Source of the DNA: Acidobacteria bacterium UBA7540
GTDB lineage: Bacteria; Acidobacteriota; Terriglobia; UBA7540
NCBI GenBank assembly: GCA_002478145.1
Contig: DLMI01000091.1
Location: forward strand, 58,121 to 64,896
DNA: 6,776 bases
Direction of reading: 5' to 3'
Shown here: in pieces, positions 1 to 5,840 of the stretch
Layout of the letters: the number at the start of each line of letters is the position of its first letter
Position numbering within the stretch: the first letter of the stretch is position 1
Position numbers and translations under genes: made by a program
The notes under the pieces: generated by a model
What the model saw: the letters and a program-made list of their open reading frames with translations, nothing else
What the model was told of the DNA's origin: nothing
The model's database searches: none

Positions 1-535
1 AGGGCACGAGCGTCAAATGCACGAAGACCACATTTTCCCGGCCTAGTTCCTGCCGCATCTGCCGAATAGCCTCGAGGAACGGGAGTGATTCAATGTCTCC
101 CACGGTGCCGCCGACTTCCACGATCGCCACGTCGACGTCATTCGCGACCCTCTTGATGGCAGCTTTGATTTCGTTGGTAACGTGGGGAATGACTTGAACC
201 GTTTTCCCCAGGTAATCGCCACGCCGTTCCTTCGTGATGATGATCTCGTAGATCCGTCCCGCCGTGCAGTTGTTGTCGCGTCGCATCCTGACATGGCTGA
301 AACGCTCATAGTGACCAAGATCAAGGTCGGTTTCGGCGCCGTCATCCGTGACGAAGACTTCGCCATGTTGAAACGGGCTCAACGTTCCAGGATCAACATT
401 CAAGTAAGGGTCCAATTTCAGGAACGAGACCTTAAGTCCCCGCCCCTCGAGCAAACACCCAATCGAGGCTGCGGCAAGACCTTTACCTAGCGAACTGACT
501 ACACCGCCGGTGACAAAGATGTATTTGGCGCCCAT
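1..535 (-). CDS. pyrG: CTP synthase, N-terminal 178 residues (3' end beyond window)
   Basis: CTP synthase makes CTP from UTP, ATP and glutamine in the last step of cytoplasmic pyrimidine nucleotide synthesis. The visible 178 residues are the start of the N-terminal amidoligase (synthetase) domain. The protein begins [19 protein letters not shown]; residues 10-19 are the dethiobiotin-synthetase-like P-loop with its lysine at 18. It continues through [11 protein letters not shown] (40-50), [20 protein letters not shown] (56-75, with the magnesium-binding aspartate at 72), [17 protein letters not shown] (102-118) and [20 protein letters not shown] (139-158, with the metal-binding glutamate at 140). 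These blocks align without gaps to the textbook family, so the gene looks functional. The glutaminase domain lies beyond the left edge. The ATG at 533-535 has AAGGAGG 3-4 bases upstream. It is divergent from the VWA genes, with a 386-base gap between them. Confidence 0.97.
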   Translation of the reverse strand, partial: MGAKYIFVTGGVVSSLGKGLAAASIGCLLEGRGLKVSFLKLDPYLNVDPGTLSPFQHGEVFVTDDGAETDLDLGHYERFSHVRMRRDNNCTAGRIYEIIITKERRGDYLGKTVQVIPHVTNEIKAAIKRVANDVDVAIVEVGGTVGDIESLPFLEAIRQMRQELGRENVVFVHLTLVP

Positions 536-561
536 AGGCCTCCTTGAGATTGTCGAACGGG

Positions 562-579
562 TTGGCGGTTCTCCACCAA
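562..579 (-). promoter_or_regulatory. possible hairpin in the pyrG leader
   Basis: In the transcript TTGGTGG and CCGCCAA can pair (7 pairs including one G-U) around a four-base AGAA loop, ending about 17 nt before the pyrG ribosome binding site. There is no U-tract after it, so it is not a typical attenuator. It could affect translation or be chance. Some Gram-positive pyrG genes are controlled in their leaders, but nothing here shows that mechanism. Confidence 0.2.
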
Positions 580-682
580 ACGGTTGATATGCTGCGCCCT
601 TAATGCCCTTCACTACACGGGGCTCCCCCATCAAGTCCTTTGTACCGAAGTGAATGTTCGCCGGAAGGAATCGGTACGGTCA

Positions 683-711
683 ATTATCCAGTCACCCTCA
701 CCGTTTGTCAA
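683..711 (-). promoter_or_regulatory. sigma70-type promoter for pyrG
   Basis: On the minus strand, TTGACA (711-706) is followed by exactly 17 bases and then GATAAT (688-683), which is 11 of 12 consensus positions at ideal spacing. It points at pyrG. Transcription should start near 676, giving a leader of about 140 nt. The match is seen directly; activity is inferred. Confidence 0.7.
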
Positions 712-834
712 CGACAAATTCCCACGAAAAATTCTCCCATTACAACCGTGATGACCCGTTCTGTGACAGGCGCCGTTGAAACTCCCGCATCTTACGTTCC
801 GCCTCCTGCATCTAAGAACCAGAAACAAGAACTG

Positions 835-843
835 TGCTAGAAT
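835..843 (+). promoter_or_regulatory. possible extended -10 promoter for the VWA gene pair
   Basis: TGC followed by TAGAAT (838-843) resembles an extended -10 element, with no convincing -35 at the right distance. It lies about 80 bases before the first VWA gene. The stretch 536-921 holds no supportable gene; apart from this site and the pyrG promoter I see only non-coding sequence. Confidence 0.3.
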
Positions 844-921
844 ATTGACGTCGATGAACCAGGTTGAGTCGCAAGGCTAGGCTGGGGAGGGGCGCCCACT
901 TGTCTGCGGCGGGCCGCGAGA

Positions 922-1938
922 ATGACAGCACTTTCAATGCGCCGGGTTTCCCGACTCTGGGTTCTGAGTCTCGCCGCATGGAGCATTTTGGGAGTTGCAG
1001 CTACCCCCAGGGCGGCAGATGAGCATAGCGCACAGCAACCCCCCGGCGCGGCCGAATCTTCGCGGATCACCGTCCGCAAACCAGATATCCATGTTGCACC
1101 CTTTCAGGTGGACGTCAACATGGTGGTGGTCAATGTGACGGTCACTGATCCGTTCGACCGGATTGTAACAGGCCTCGAGCAGACCAACTTTCAGGTGTTT
1201 GATGAAAAAGTCGAACAGAAGATCGAAGCGTTTTCCACCGAAGATGCGCCCATCTCGGTCGGCCTGGTTTTTGACAGCAGCGGCTCCATGAGCGACAAGA
1301 TCCAGAAATCCAAGGAAGCAGCCCTACAGTTTTTCAGGACATCTAATCCCCAGGATGAGTTTATGCTCATCAGCTTCAGTGACCGCCCTAACCTGATCAC
1401 GGGCTTCACCGCGAAGTTCGAGAACATTCAGGATCGGTTGCTGTTCGTGAAATCGGGGGGAAGAACTGCGTTGCTGGACGCCATATACCTGGGGCTGAGC
1501 GAAATGAAGAAAGCTACGACCAATCGGAGAGCCTTGCTGGTGATCTCCGACGGCGGCGACAACCACAGCCGGTACACGGAAAACGACATCAAGCGGGCAG
1601 TCAGGGAGTCCGACGTGCAAATTTATGCCGTTGGCATATTCGAGCCGCTCTCCTCCCGCGCGCGTACTCCGGAGGAAGCTGGCGGACCGAGCCTGCTGGC
1701 AGACTTGGCGGAGGTCTCCGGAGGCCGGATGTTCAGCGTCGAGGATACGAACGAGCTACCCGACATCGCCGAGAAAATCTCCATTGAACTGAGGAACCAG
1801 TACGTCATCGGGTACCGCCCCTCGAACCTGGTCCGCGATGGCCGGTGGAGGCGTGTCAAGGTAAAGCTCAATCCTCCCAAAGGACTGCCTCCGCTCCAGA
1901 TATATTCACGCACTGGATACTATGCTCCTACACAATAG
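922..1938 (+). CDS. secreted VWA-domain protein (VWFA-related, Acidobacteria type), first of pair
   Basis: A 338-residue exported protein with one von Willebrand factor A domain. Residues 1 to about 31 form a signal peptide: basic MRRVSR, a hydrophobic run LWVLSLAAWSILGVAA, then a likely cleavage near PRA-AD. A short linker leads into a beta-rich segment typical of this family (about 62-105, VNMVVVNVTV and LEQTNFQVFDE). The VWA domain (about 110-290) carries a complete metal-ion-dependent adhesion site: DSSGS at 118-122, T182 and D210 in ISDGGDN. The C-terminus RNQYVIGYRPSN (291-302) to YSRTGYYAP (328-336) is the characteristic family tail. Metal-dependent protein binding outside the cytoplasm is expected; no partner is known. 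The ATG at 922 is the first ATG after the in-frame stop at 865; it has a poor ribosome binding site. The M6 codon at 937 is an alternative. The second VWA gene follows with 1 base between stop and start. Confidence 0.93.
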   Translation: MTALSMRRVSRLWVLSLAAWSILGVAATPRAADEHSAQQPPGAAESSRITVRKPDIHVAPFQVDVNMVVVNVTVTDPFDRIVTGLEQTNFQVFDEKVEQKIEAFSTEDAPISVGLVFDSSGSMSDKIQKSKEAALQFFRTSNPQDEFMLISFSDRPNLITGFTAKFENIQDRLLFVKSGGRTALLDAIYLGLSEMKKATTNRRALLVISDGGDNHSRYTENDIKRAVRESDVQIYAVGIFEPLSSRARTPEEAGGPSLLADLAEVSGGRMFSVEDTNELPDIAEKISIELRNQYVIGYRPSNLVRDGRWRRVKVKLNPPKGLPPLQIYSRTGYYAPTQ

Positions 1939-1939
1939 C

Positions 1940-2968
1940 ATGAGTTTAAGGACCCGAAAGACCATTTGCAGCTTCGCCCTACTTTGCGTGGCCTTCACTA
2001 TCTCGAGCTACCTTCCCGCGCAGACATCCGAACCTGCCAATCCTCGCACACCCTCGGCGGAGAAGAAGGGGCGGGAATATACCATTAATGTTGACGTAAA
2101 CCTTGTGGTCCTGCACGCCACCGTGCTCGACAAGAAAGGTCACATCGCAAACGACCTCAAGCCCGAAGACTTCCAGGTTTACGAAGACGGCGCGATTCAA
2201 AAGCTTTCAGTATTCAGCCACGCCGACATCCCTGTGACTATGGGCATTGTGATCGACGACAGCGGCAGCATGCGCGAGAAGCGGGAGGCGGTGAATGCAG
2301 CGGCCCTGACTTTTGTCAAAACCTCCAATCCCCAGGACCAGGTTTTCGTGGTCAATTTCAATGATGTGTATTACCTCGACACCCCAGGGGACTTTGCCAG
2401 CAATATCGAGGACCTGAAAAGCGCTCTGGATAAGATTGATTCAAGGGGCGGGACAGCGCTTTACGATGCCGTTATGGCTTCGCTTGACCATGTGAAACTC
2501 GGCAACCGCGATAAGAAGGTCTTGCTGGTCATTACCGACGGAGAAGACAACGCCAGCCGTTACACTTTCGAGGAGCTTCTTCGCGCGGCACAGAAATCCA
2601 GCGCCGTCATCTACACGATTGGCCTGCTGGGTTCGGAAGAACCCGGAGGGTTGTTCAAAATACACGGCGCAAGCGCTCATCGGGCTGGCAAGATCCTCGA
2701 GAAGATCGCGGAAGCGACCGGCGGACAGGCCTTCCTCCCAAGATCTCTCGATGAGGTTGAGGGCACTTGCGAGCAGGTTGCTCACGATATTCGGAACCAA
2801 TACACTCTTGCCTACTATCCCAGCAATACAAGAAAAGACGGAACCTTCCGCGCCGTCCGCATCGATGCCTTTGCGCCTGGCACTCACACGAAACTTCCGG
2901 TCCGCACCCGTCCCGGTTACTATGCCCCAAAGGCAAACGCCCCTGCTGGTGTCGCCTCCGGCCAGTAA
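1940..2968 (+). CDS. secreted VWA-domain protein (VWFA-related, Acidobacteria type), second of pair
   Basis: A 342-residue paralogue of the gene before it. From the ATG at 1940 the protein opens with basic SLRTRK, then a hydrophobic stretch to about residue 25 and a likely signal peptidase site near LPAQ (25-28). The layout repeats that of its neighbour: NVDVNLVVLHATV (50-62), LKPEDFQVYEDG (73-84), then a VWA domain with an intact metal site, DDSGS 106-110, T172 and D200 in ITDGEDN, and the tail IRNQYTLAYYPSN (284-296) to RTRPGYYAP (322-330). The two proteins differ widely outside these blocks, so the duplication is old. The start could also be the ATG at 1922, overlapping the first gene by 17 bases, but 1940 gives a more normal signal peptide. 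There is no clear ribosome binding site, which suggests translational coupling to the upstream stop at 1936-1938. Both products may work together outside the cytoplasm. Confidence 0.92.
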   Translation: MSLRTRKTICSFALLCVAFTISSYLPAQTSEPANPRTPSAEKKGREYTINVDVNLVVLHATVLDKKGHIANDLKPEDFQVYEDGAIQKLSVFSHADIPVTMGIVIDDSGSMREKREAVNAAALTFVKTSNPQDQVFVVNFNDVYYLDTPGDFASNIEDLKSALDKIDSRGGTALYDAVMASLDHVKLGNRDKKVLLVITDGEDNASRYTFEELLRAAQKSSAVIYTIGLLGSEEPGGLFKIHGASAHRAGKILEKIAEATGGQAFLPRSLDEVEGTCEQVAHDIRNQYTLAYYPSNTRKDGTFRAVRIDAFAPGTHTKLPVRTRPGYYAPKANAPAGVASGQ

Positions 2969-2994
2969 CAACGCTTAGCCTGCGCCGCGGAAGG

Positions 2995-3084
2995 ATGCAA
3001 CCGCGCACAACTCTCGCGTTCTCGGCGCTTCTCTGCGCCTGGGCTGGCACGGCGCCGATGGCGCCTTCTAACGCGCCGCCCTGA
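2995..3084 (+). CDS. very short ORF resembling a signal peptide; doubtful
   Basis: Twenty-nine codons, MQPRTTLAFSALLCAWAGTA and nine more, look like an exported N-terminus (basic start, hydrophobic core, AxA-like end) that stops at once. GGAAGG sits directly against the ATG, too close for normal initiation. It follows the second VWA gene by 26 bases. It could be the remnant of a third exported protein or simply chance in GC-rich DNA. Confidence 0.15.
   Translation: MQPRTTLAFSALLCAWAGTAPMAPSNAPP
3051..3068 (+). terminator. weak candidate terminator after the VWA genes
   Basis: GGCGCC, three bases, then GGCGCC again, followed by TTCT: a six-pair GC stem with a short loop. The T-run is poor. 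It lies between the convergent VWA and DUF2911 genes, where a terminator is expected. Confidence 0.2.
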
Positions 3085-3088
3085 CGGA

Positions 3089-3613
3089 CTACTTCACTTT
3101 GAAACTAGCTCTCAGCTTCATGTCGCCCCACTGAATGGCGATGCCCCACGCGGCGCCTTCCTTGGTGAGGCTAATTGTAACCATCTCCGCAGAGTTGGAA
3201 GCCTTGGTCTCCTCCAGGGGTACAGAAGCCAGGTCTTGTGAAGCATCGTGCTGTGTCCCCCACTGACCGTGCTGCTTGTTAAACACTAGCTTCCAGGAAT
3301 TGTCCGCCTGCCGCCCCGCCCAAAGGCTGTACTGGCCGTTCGGGACTGTCACATCCCCAAATTGCAGATCAGCCGTAGTCGAAAAAGTGGTGGATTTATC
3401 GGCGCCGAGCCGCCAGAAATCCCCCGGTTTCAACTGCTCGAGCAACTCGGCCACCGAGCGGCCCTTCAACGAAGGGCGTCCGTATTCTACTGAGATCGTT
3501 TTGCTCCCCACGCTTATCTTCGCCATTTCACGAGGATTACGTTGGCCGAGCCCGTTCTCTGCCACTACGCCAATAACCGCCATCGCCAGAACCGCAATGA
3601 GAAATCGTTTCAT
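3089..3613 (-). CDS. exported DUF2911 family protein
   Basis: A 174-residue protein of the DUF2911 family (PF11138-like), whose biochemical role is unknown. Residues 1-18 (MKRFLIAVLAMAVIGVVA) form a clear signal peptide, so it should act in the periplasm or at the cell surface. Family hallmarks follow: ISVEYGRPSLKGR (40-52), LLEQLKPGDFWRLGADKSTT (57-76), a repeat-like beta segment DVTVPNGQYSLWAG (87-100), and WKLVFNKQHGQWG (107-119). The length equals that of the single-domain family members. The start is well supported by AAGGAGGG (3626-3619) five bases before the ATG. It converges on the VWA genes and is transcribed away from the RAYT island from its own promoter. Nothing links it functionally to the VWA proteins beyond shared export. 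Confidence 0.93.
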   Translation of the reverse strand: MKRFLIAVLAMAVIGVVAENGLGQRNPREMAKISVGSKTISVEYGRPSLKGRSVAELLEQLKPGDFWRLGADKSTTFSTTADLQFGDVTVPNGQYSLWAGRQADNSWKLVFNKQHGQWGTQHDASQDLASVPLEETKASNSAEMVTISLTKEGAAWGIAIQWGDMKLRASFKVK

Positions 3614-3647
3614 TGTTTCCCTCCTTGTTTTAGAACGCCGGGGCGCA

Positions 3648-3677
3648 ATTATACAGCGGGAAGCCCTGCGTCGCCAA
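3648..3677 (-). promoter_or_regulatory. promoter for the DUF2911 gene
   Basis: On the minus strand, TTGGCG (3677-3672), an 18-base spacer and a perfect TATAAT (3653-3648). Transcription would start near 3641, leaving a short leader with the strong ribosome binding site. The REP hairpin at 3693-3732 begins only 16 bases upstream of the -35 box. Confidence 0.6.
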
Positions 3678-3692
3678 ATTCCTTCCGCACCC

Positions 3693-3732
3693 GGGTAGCG
3701 CAGACTCTCGTGTTTCAGAGAGTCTGCGGCTC
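3693..3732 (+). repeat. REP-like palindrome, copy 1 left
   Basis: Arms CGCAGACTCTC (3699-3709) and GAGAGTCTGCG (3718-3728) pair perfectly around an 8-base loop. With one bulged G (3729) the stem extends by two more pairs. A GTAG tetranucleotide (3695-3698) sits at the 5' foot, as in REP sequences recognised by RAYT transposases. It is 87% identical to copy 2 over the 76 bases up to and including the RAYT start codon. Confidence 0.85.
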
Positions 3733-3765
3733 GTACGTATGGAATCGGGCGTATTATTCTGCTTC

Positions 3766-4288
3766 ATGTCCCGCTTGCGCCGCCTGGTATTATCCGACCG
3801 ATTCTTCTTCATCACCTGCCGGCTGCCGCCCCACCGGGGCAGGCTTGAGGAACCCGAATTCGAGTGCTTGGCCCGCGTGGCACGGGAACGACGAGAGAAA
3901 CATCACTTTCTGCTTACGGCCTGGGTCTTCTTGCCCGATCACTGGCACGCGATTTTATTCCCGCGCTTTCCGCTCAGCATCTCGCGTGTAATGGAATCGA
4001 TCAAGGTCGGCTCGACTCTTCGCATCAATGCCGGCAGAAAAGAGTCGGGCCTTCTCTGGCAACCCCGATTTTTGGACCGGGCTCTCCGGAGCGTTAAGGA
4101 ATATTACGAGTAAGGTGGAATACATTCACCTCAACCCCGTGAGAGCGGGCCTCGTCAAGCGGGCAGAGGACTGGCCGTGGTCGAGTGTGCAGGATTACAC
4201 TGGGAGTCTGAGCGCGGCGGTCAGCGCGAATCGCATTCTGGCCGTTGATCGTATACTGCTGCCGGCGGATGAACGAACGCACATTTGA
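3766..4288 (+). pseudogene. REP-associated tyrosine transposase (RAYT), frameshifted
   Basis: Same protein as the intact copy at 5841-6362: 7 substitutions and one 1-base insertion separate the two over about 523 bases. The extra T at 4111 turns GAG-AAG into GAG-TAA, so translation from 3766 stops at 4113 after 115 residues. The rest ([15 protein letters not shown] onward, 4112-4288) continues in the next frame. The first fragment keeps the HUH motif (DHWH, residues 58-61 of the intact protein) but loses the YIHLNP tyrosine that is probably the nucleophile, so no active enzyme can result. No slippery sequence is visible, hence a dead gene rather than programmed frameshifting. Three of the substitutions change amino acids (A38V, Q142H, T145S, copy 1 to copy 2). 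Confidence 0.92.
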
Positions 4289-4301
4289 AGGAAAAGCTGC
4301 G

Positions 4302-4385
4302 CCAGCCCGCGTCACTCCTGCAATGGAAGCGGGGATCACCGATCACGTCTGGACAATTGAAGAAATGCTTGGTAAGGTGAGCTAG
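4302..4385 (+). pseudogene. C-terminal remnant of an IS1-like transposase
   Basis: In the frame ending at the TAG 4383-4385 the sequence reads RVTPAMEAGITDHVWTIEEM, then LGKVS and stop. From memory this matches the usual C-terminal end of IS1-like transposases (…LRVTPAMEAG…DHVW…EE…). Only about the last 26 codons remain; nothing upstream continues the family. It begins exactly where copy 1 of the RAYT element loses homology to copy 2, so it marks a rearrangement junction. An in-frame ATG at 4269 inside the RAYT tail would allow a 38-residue fusion peptide, which I regard as accidental. Confidence 0.45.
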
Positions 4386-4442
4386 AAATGGCTAAGCTAA
4401 ATTTACTCCTGAGAGTTGATTTTGCAAATAGGGGGAATATCT

Positions 4443-4901
4443 ATGTCGGATTCTGAATGGGTTAAAAACGCGGCGAGAGAATTCCAAGCTTTGCTTTCCG
4501 ATAGATCGCAAAAGGATGCCGTAGTTCTAGAAGATGAGAGAATCAGGAAAGAGTTCATAGACAAACTTTGGTCCGACATAGTCATCGCCTTCAATGAAAA
4601 GCACATCTCCCTTAATCACGAGATGAAGCGACAGGTGTTGACGATAGTACAGGAGCCAGGGAGCAGAAGCTTTACACTGCTCAGAAATGAGCCCACAACC
4701 GAAAGAATCAATGTCAAATGCGAAGGATACTCTATATTGATCAAAGGCGGTAAAGACGACTGGTTCGACGTTCGGCTTGATGTCGAGATTGATCGACAAT
4801 CTGGAACTGCCTACCTTGCTGACAGGTCCAGTGCGGGCGAGAAGCGCACTCCTGAAAAGATTGCTGAGTCTGCGATAAAGCACCTTGTGTCCTTCCGTTG
4901 A
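4443..4901 (+). CDS. hypothetical protein, 152 residues, no export signal
   Basis: I do not recognise this protein. The ATG at 4443 is chosen because AGGGGGAA (4430-4437) lies five bases upstream; a TTG at 4416 is possible but has no such site. The N-terminal half (MSDSEWVKNAAREFQALLSD to about residue 70) is charged and probably helical. Residues 75-130 look like alternating beta strands (FTLLRNEP, RINVKCEGYSILIKGG, WFDVRLDVEID, GTAYLADR), followed by a final helix PEKIAESAIKHLVSF. There is no signal peptide or membrane segment. It looks visibly richer in A and T than the VWA and pyrG genes, which suggests acquisition. It lies between the two RAYT copies, just after the IS remnant, with no partner gene in an evident operon. 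Confidence 0.7.
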   Translation: MSDSEWVKNAAREFQALLSDRSQKDAVVLEDERIRKEFIDKLWSDIVIAFNEKHISLNHEMKRQVLTIVQEPGSRSFTLLRNEPTTERINVKCEGYSILIKGGKDDWFDVRLDVEIDRQSGTAYLADRSSAGEKRTPEKIAESAIKHLVSFR

Positions 4902-5100
4902 CGGCAATCCGCTTGCCAAACCTTCTCGTATAAAATTCAAACTGCACCGTGAGCTTTCGGCAAGTCTGCTCGGTAAGCCTGTGGCGGCGTCCCAGGGCAT
5001 ATTCGGATCAGGCCAAGGTGCAGCTTTCGACGCAGATGCCCCCAGATCTGAGATTTATGCGTCAGTTTTCAGGGTTACCGGGTTAATCTGAATCTCGGTT

Positions 5101-5130
5101 TTGGGGTTCGGAGGTCAGGCGCGTTACAAT
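5101..5130 (+). promoter_or_regulatory. possible promoter for the secreted gene at 5164
   Basis: TTGGGG (5101-5106), an 18-base spacer and TACAAT (5125-5130), ending 33 bases before the ATG. The -35 is weak. The gap 4902-5163 otherwise shows no gene I can support. Confidence 0.3.
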
Positions 5131-5163
5131 TGGAGTTCGGACCGCGCCGGTGGTCCTGTCGAG

Positions 5164-5697
5164 ATGAGTGCGACATCCCTTAGTCTGCTGATAATACTTG
5201 CTGCTGCCCCAGCGAATGCTCATGTCGACACTCAGGGCTGGATTTTGTATCGCAACACCGCAACTGGCATTTCCTTCCGACATCCACCGTCATTGCGAGT
5301 TCATGAACGTGATCCTCAAGAATTCCACTTGCCAGATGCCGAGTTAATAGTGGACTTGGTCGGGGACACGAAGGCAAATCCTGGAACAGTCGTGCTGCGC
5401 TTCATAGTGAATCGTGGTGAGGCAACTCCGCGGACCGTTTCGCAGAGATCAAAGTTTCTTCGCGCAACCTCGAAGTCTCTTAGTTATATGCCCCTTGACG
5501 GGCACCAGGCTCTCGTATGTATTGACTGCGGGCGGGCTGCATGCCATTGGAGCGTTGAGGTCCTTCAGCCTCGCGAATGCACAATTCTGACCCTCTTAAA
5601 CGATCCCGTGGAAGATGAGGTCCCTCCCCCTCACGACGGCATTTTTCCCCTACTGTCGATCATACAGACGCTTCATTTCGAATTACCGAAGAAATGA
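5164..5697 (+). CDS. hypothetical secreted protein with four cysteines
   Basis: A 177-residue protein I cannot assign to a family. The ATG at 5164 starts a compact signal peptide, MSATSLSLLIILAAAPANA, with a good AxA cleavage site before H20; it lacks the usual basic residues near the start. The reading frame is open upstream to 5101 via a TTG, but that would bury the signal. The mature part begins with a strand pattern TQGWILYRNTATGISFRHPP (23-42), reminiscent of small exported proteins with a 'sequence-then-FxYP' domain, but this is only a resemblance. Cysteines at 119, 122, 127 and 139 could form two disulfides or bind metal. The ribosome binding site is poor. It stands alone between the RAYT copies and ends 67 bases before copy 2's inverted repeat. 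Confidence 0.72.
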   Translation: MSATSLSLLIILAAAPANAHVDTQGWILYRNTATGISFRHPPSLRVHERDPQEFHLPDAELIVDLVGDTKANPGTVVLRFIVNRGEATPRTVSQRSKFLRATSKSLSYMPLDGHQALVCIDCGRAACHWSVEVLQPRECTILTLLNDPVEDEVPPPHDGIFPLLSIIQTLHFELPKK

Positions 5698-5764
5698 GAG
5701 TGGGCCTTCAGCAGGGCTGCGTAGGTCATGTGCTTTCGGCAATCCTGTGCAACTGAGAGCGGGT

Positions 5765-5807
5765 AGCGGGTAGCGCAGAGTCTCGTTTTTCAGAGACTCT
5801 GCGGCTT
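5765..5807 (+). repeat. REP-like palindrome, copy 2 left
   Basis: Arms CGCAGAGTCTC (5774-5784) and GAGACTCTGCG (5793-5803), loop GTTTTTCA, GTAG foot at 5770-5773. The same bulged G as in copy 1 allows two extra pairs at the base. Confidence 0.88.
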
Positions 5808-5826
5808 GTGCGTGTGCAATGGGGCG

Positions 5827-5832
5827 TATAAT
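5827..5832 (+). promoter_or_regulatory. -10 box right before the RAYT start; possible leaderless transcript
   Basis: A perfect TATAAT ends 8 bases before the ATG at 5841, so transcription would begin at or next to the start codon. There is no ribosome binding site. In copy 1 the same place reads TATTAT (3752-3757). The -35 region would fall at the base of the REP hairpin and has no clear consensus. Confidence 0.4.
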
Positions 5833-5840
5833 CCTGCTTC

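Larger units (their letters stand above)
3693..4300 (+). mobile_element. REP-RAYT element, copy 1 (decayed, right REP lost)
   Basis: One REP hairpin (3693-3732) followed by a frameshifted RAYT gene. It is homologous to the intact copy at 5765-6410 from the REP through about 4300. There the match breaks seven bases into what should be the inverted right-hand REP, and the following sequence is a different element. It is in the same orientation as copy 2. Confidence 0.85.

Noticed and set aside
182..490. 102-codon plus-strand reading frame opposite pyrG
   Set aside because: It is the complement of strongly conserved CTP synthase codons and has no family features of its own.
2441..3050. Long minus-strand frames of 176 and 131 codons opposite the second VWA gene
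   Set aside because: They lie opposite a well-supported gene, have no ribosome binding sites, and give compositions typical of antisense of GC-rich coding DNA.
4095..4120. Programmed frameshift in RAYT copy 1
   Set aside because: No slippery run is present at the junction, and copy 2 encodes the full protein in one frame, so a mutation is simpler.
4028..4288. Separate 86-codon gene after the first RAYT fragment
   Set aside because: Its useful part is the C-terminal half of the RAYT protein in a shifted frame, and its first third is out-of-frame RAYT sequence.
4903..4917. GGCAA/TTGCC hairpin after the gene at 4443-4901 as a terminator
   Set aside because: The stem has just five pairs and no T-run follows.
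4885..5091. 68-codon plus-strand frame in the gap after the hypothetical gene
   Set aside because: It begins inside the previous gene, has no ribosome binding site, and shows no recognisable domain.
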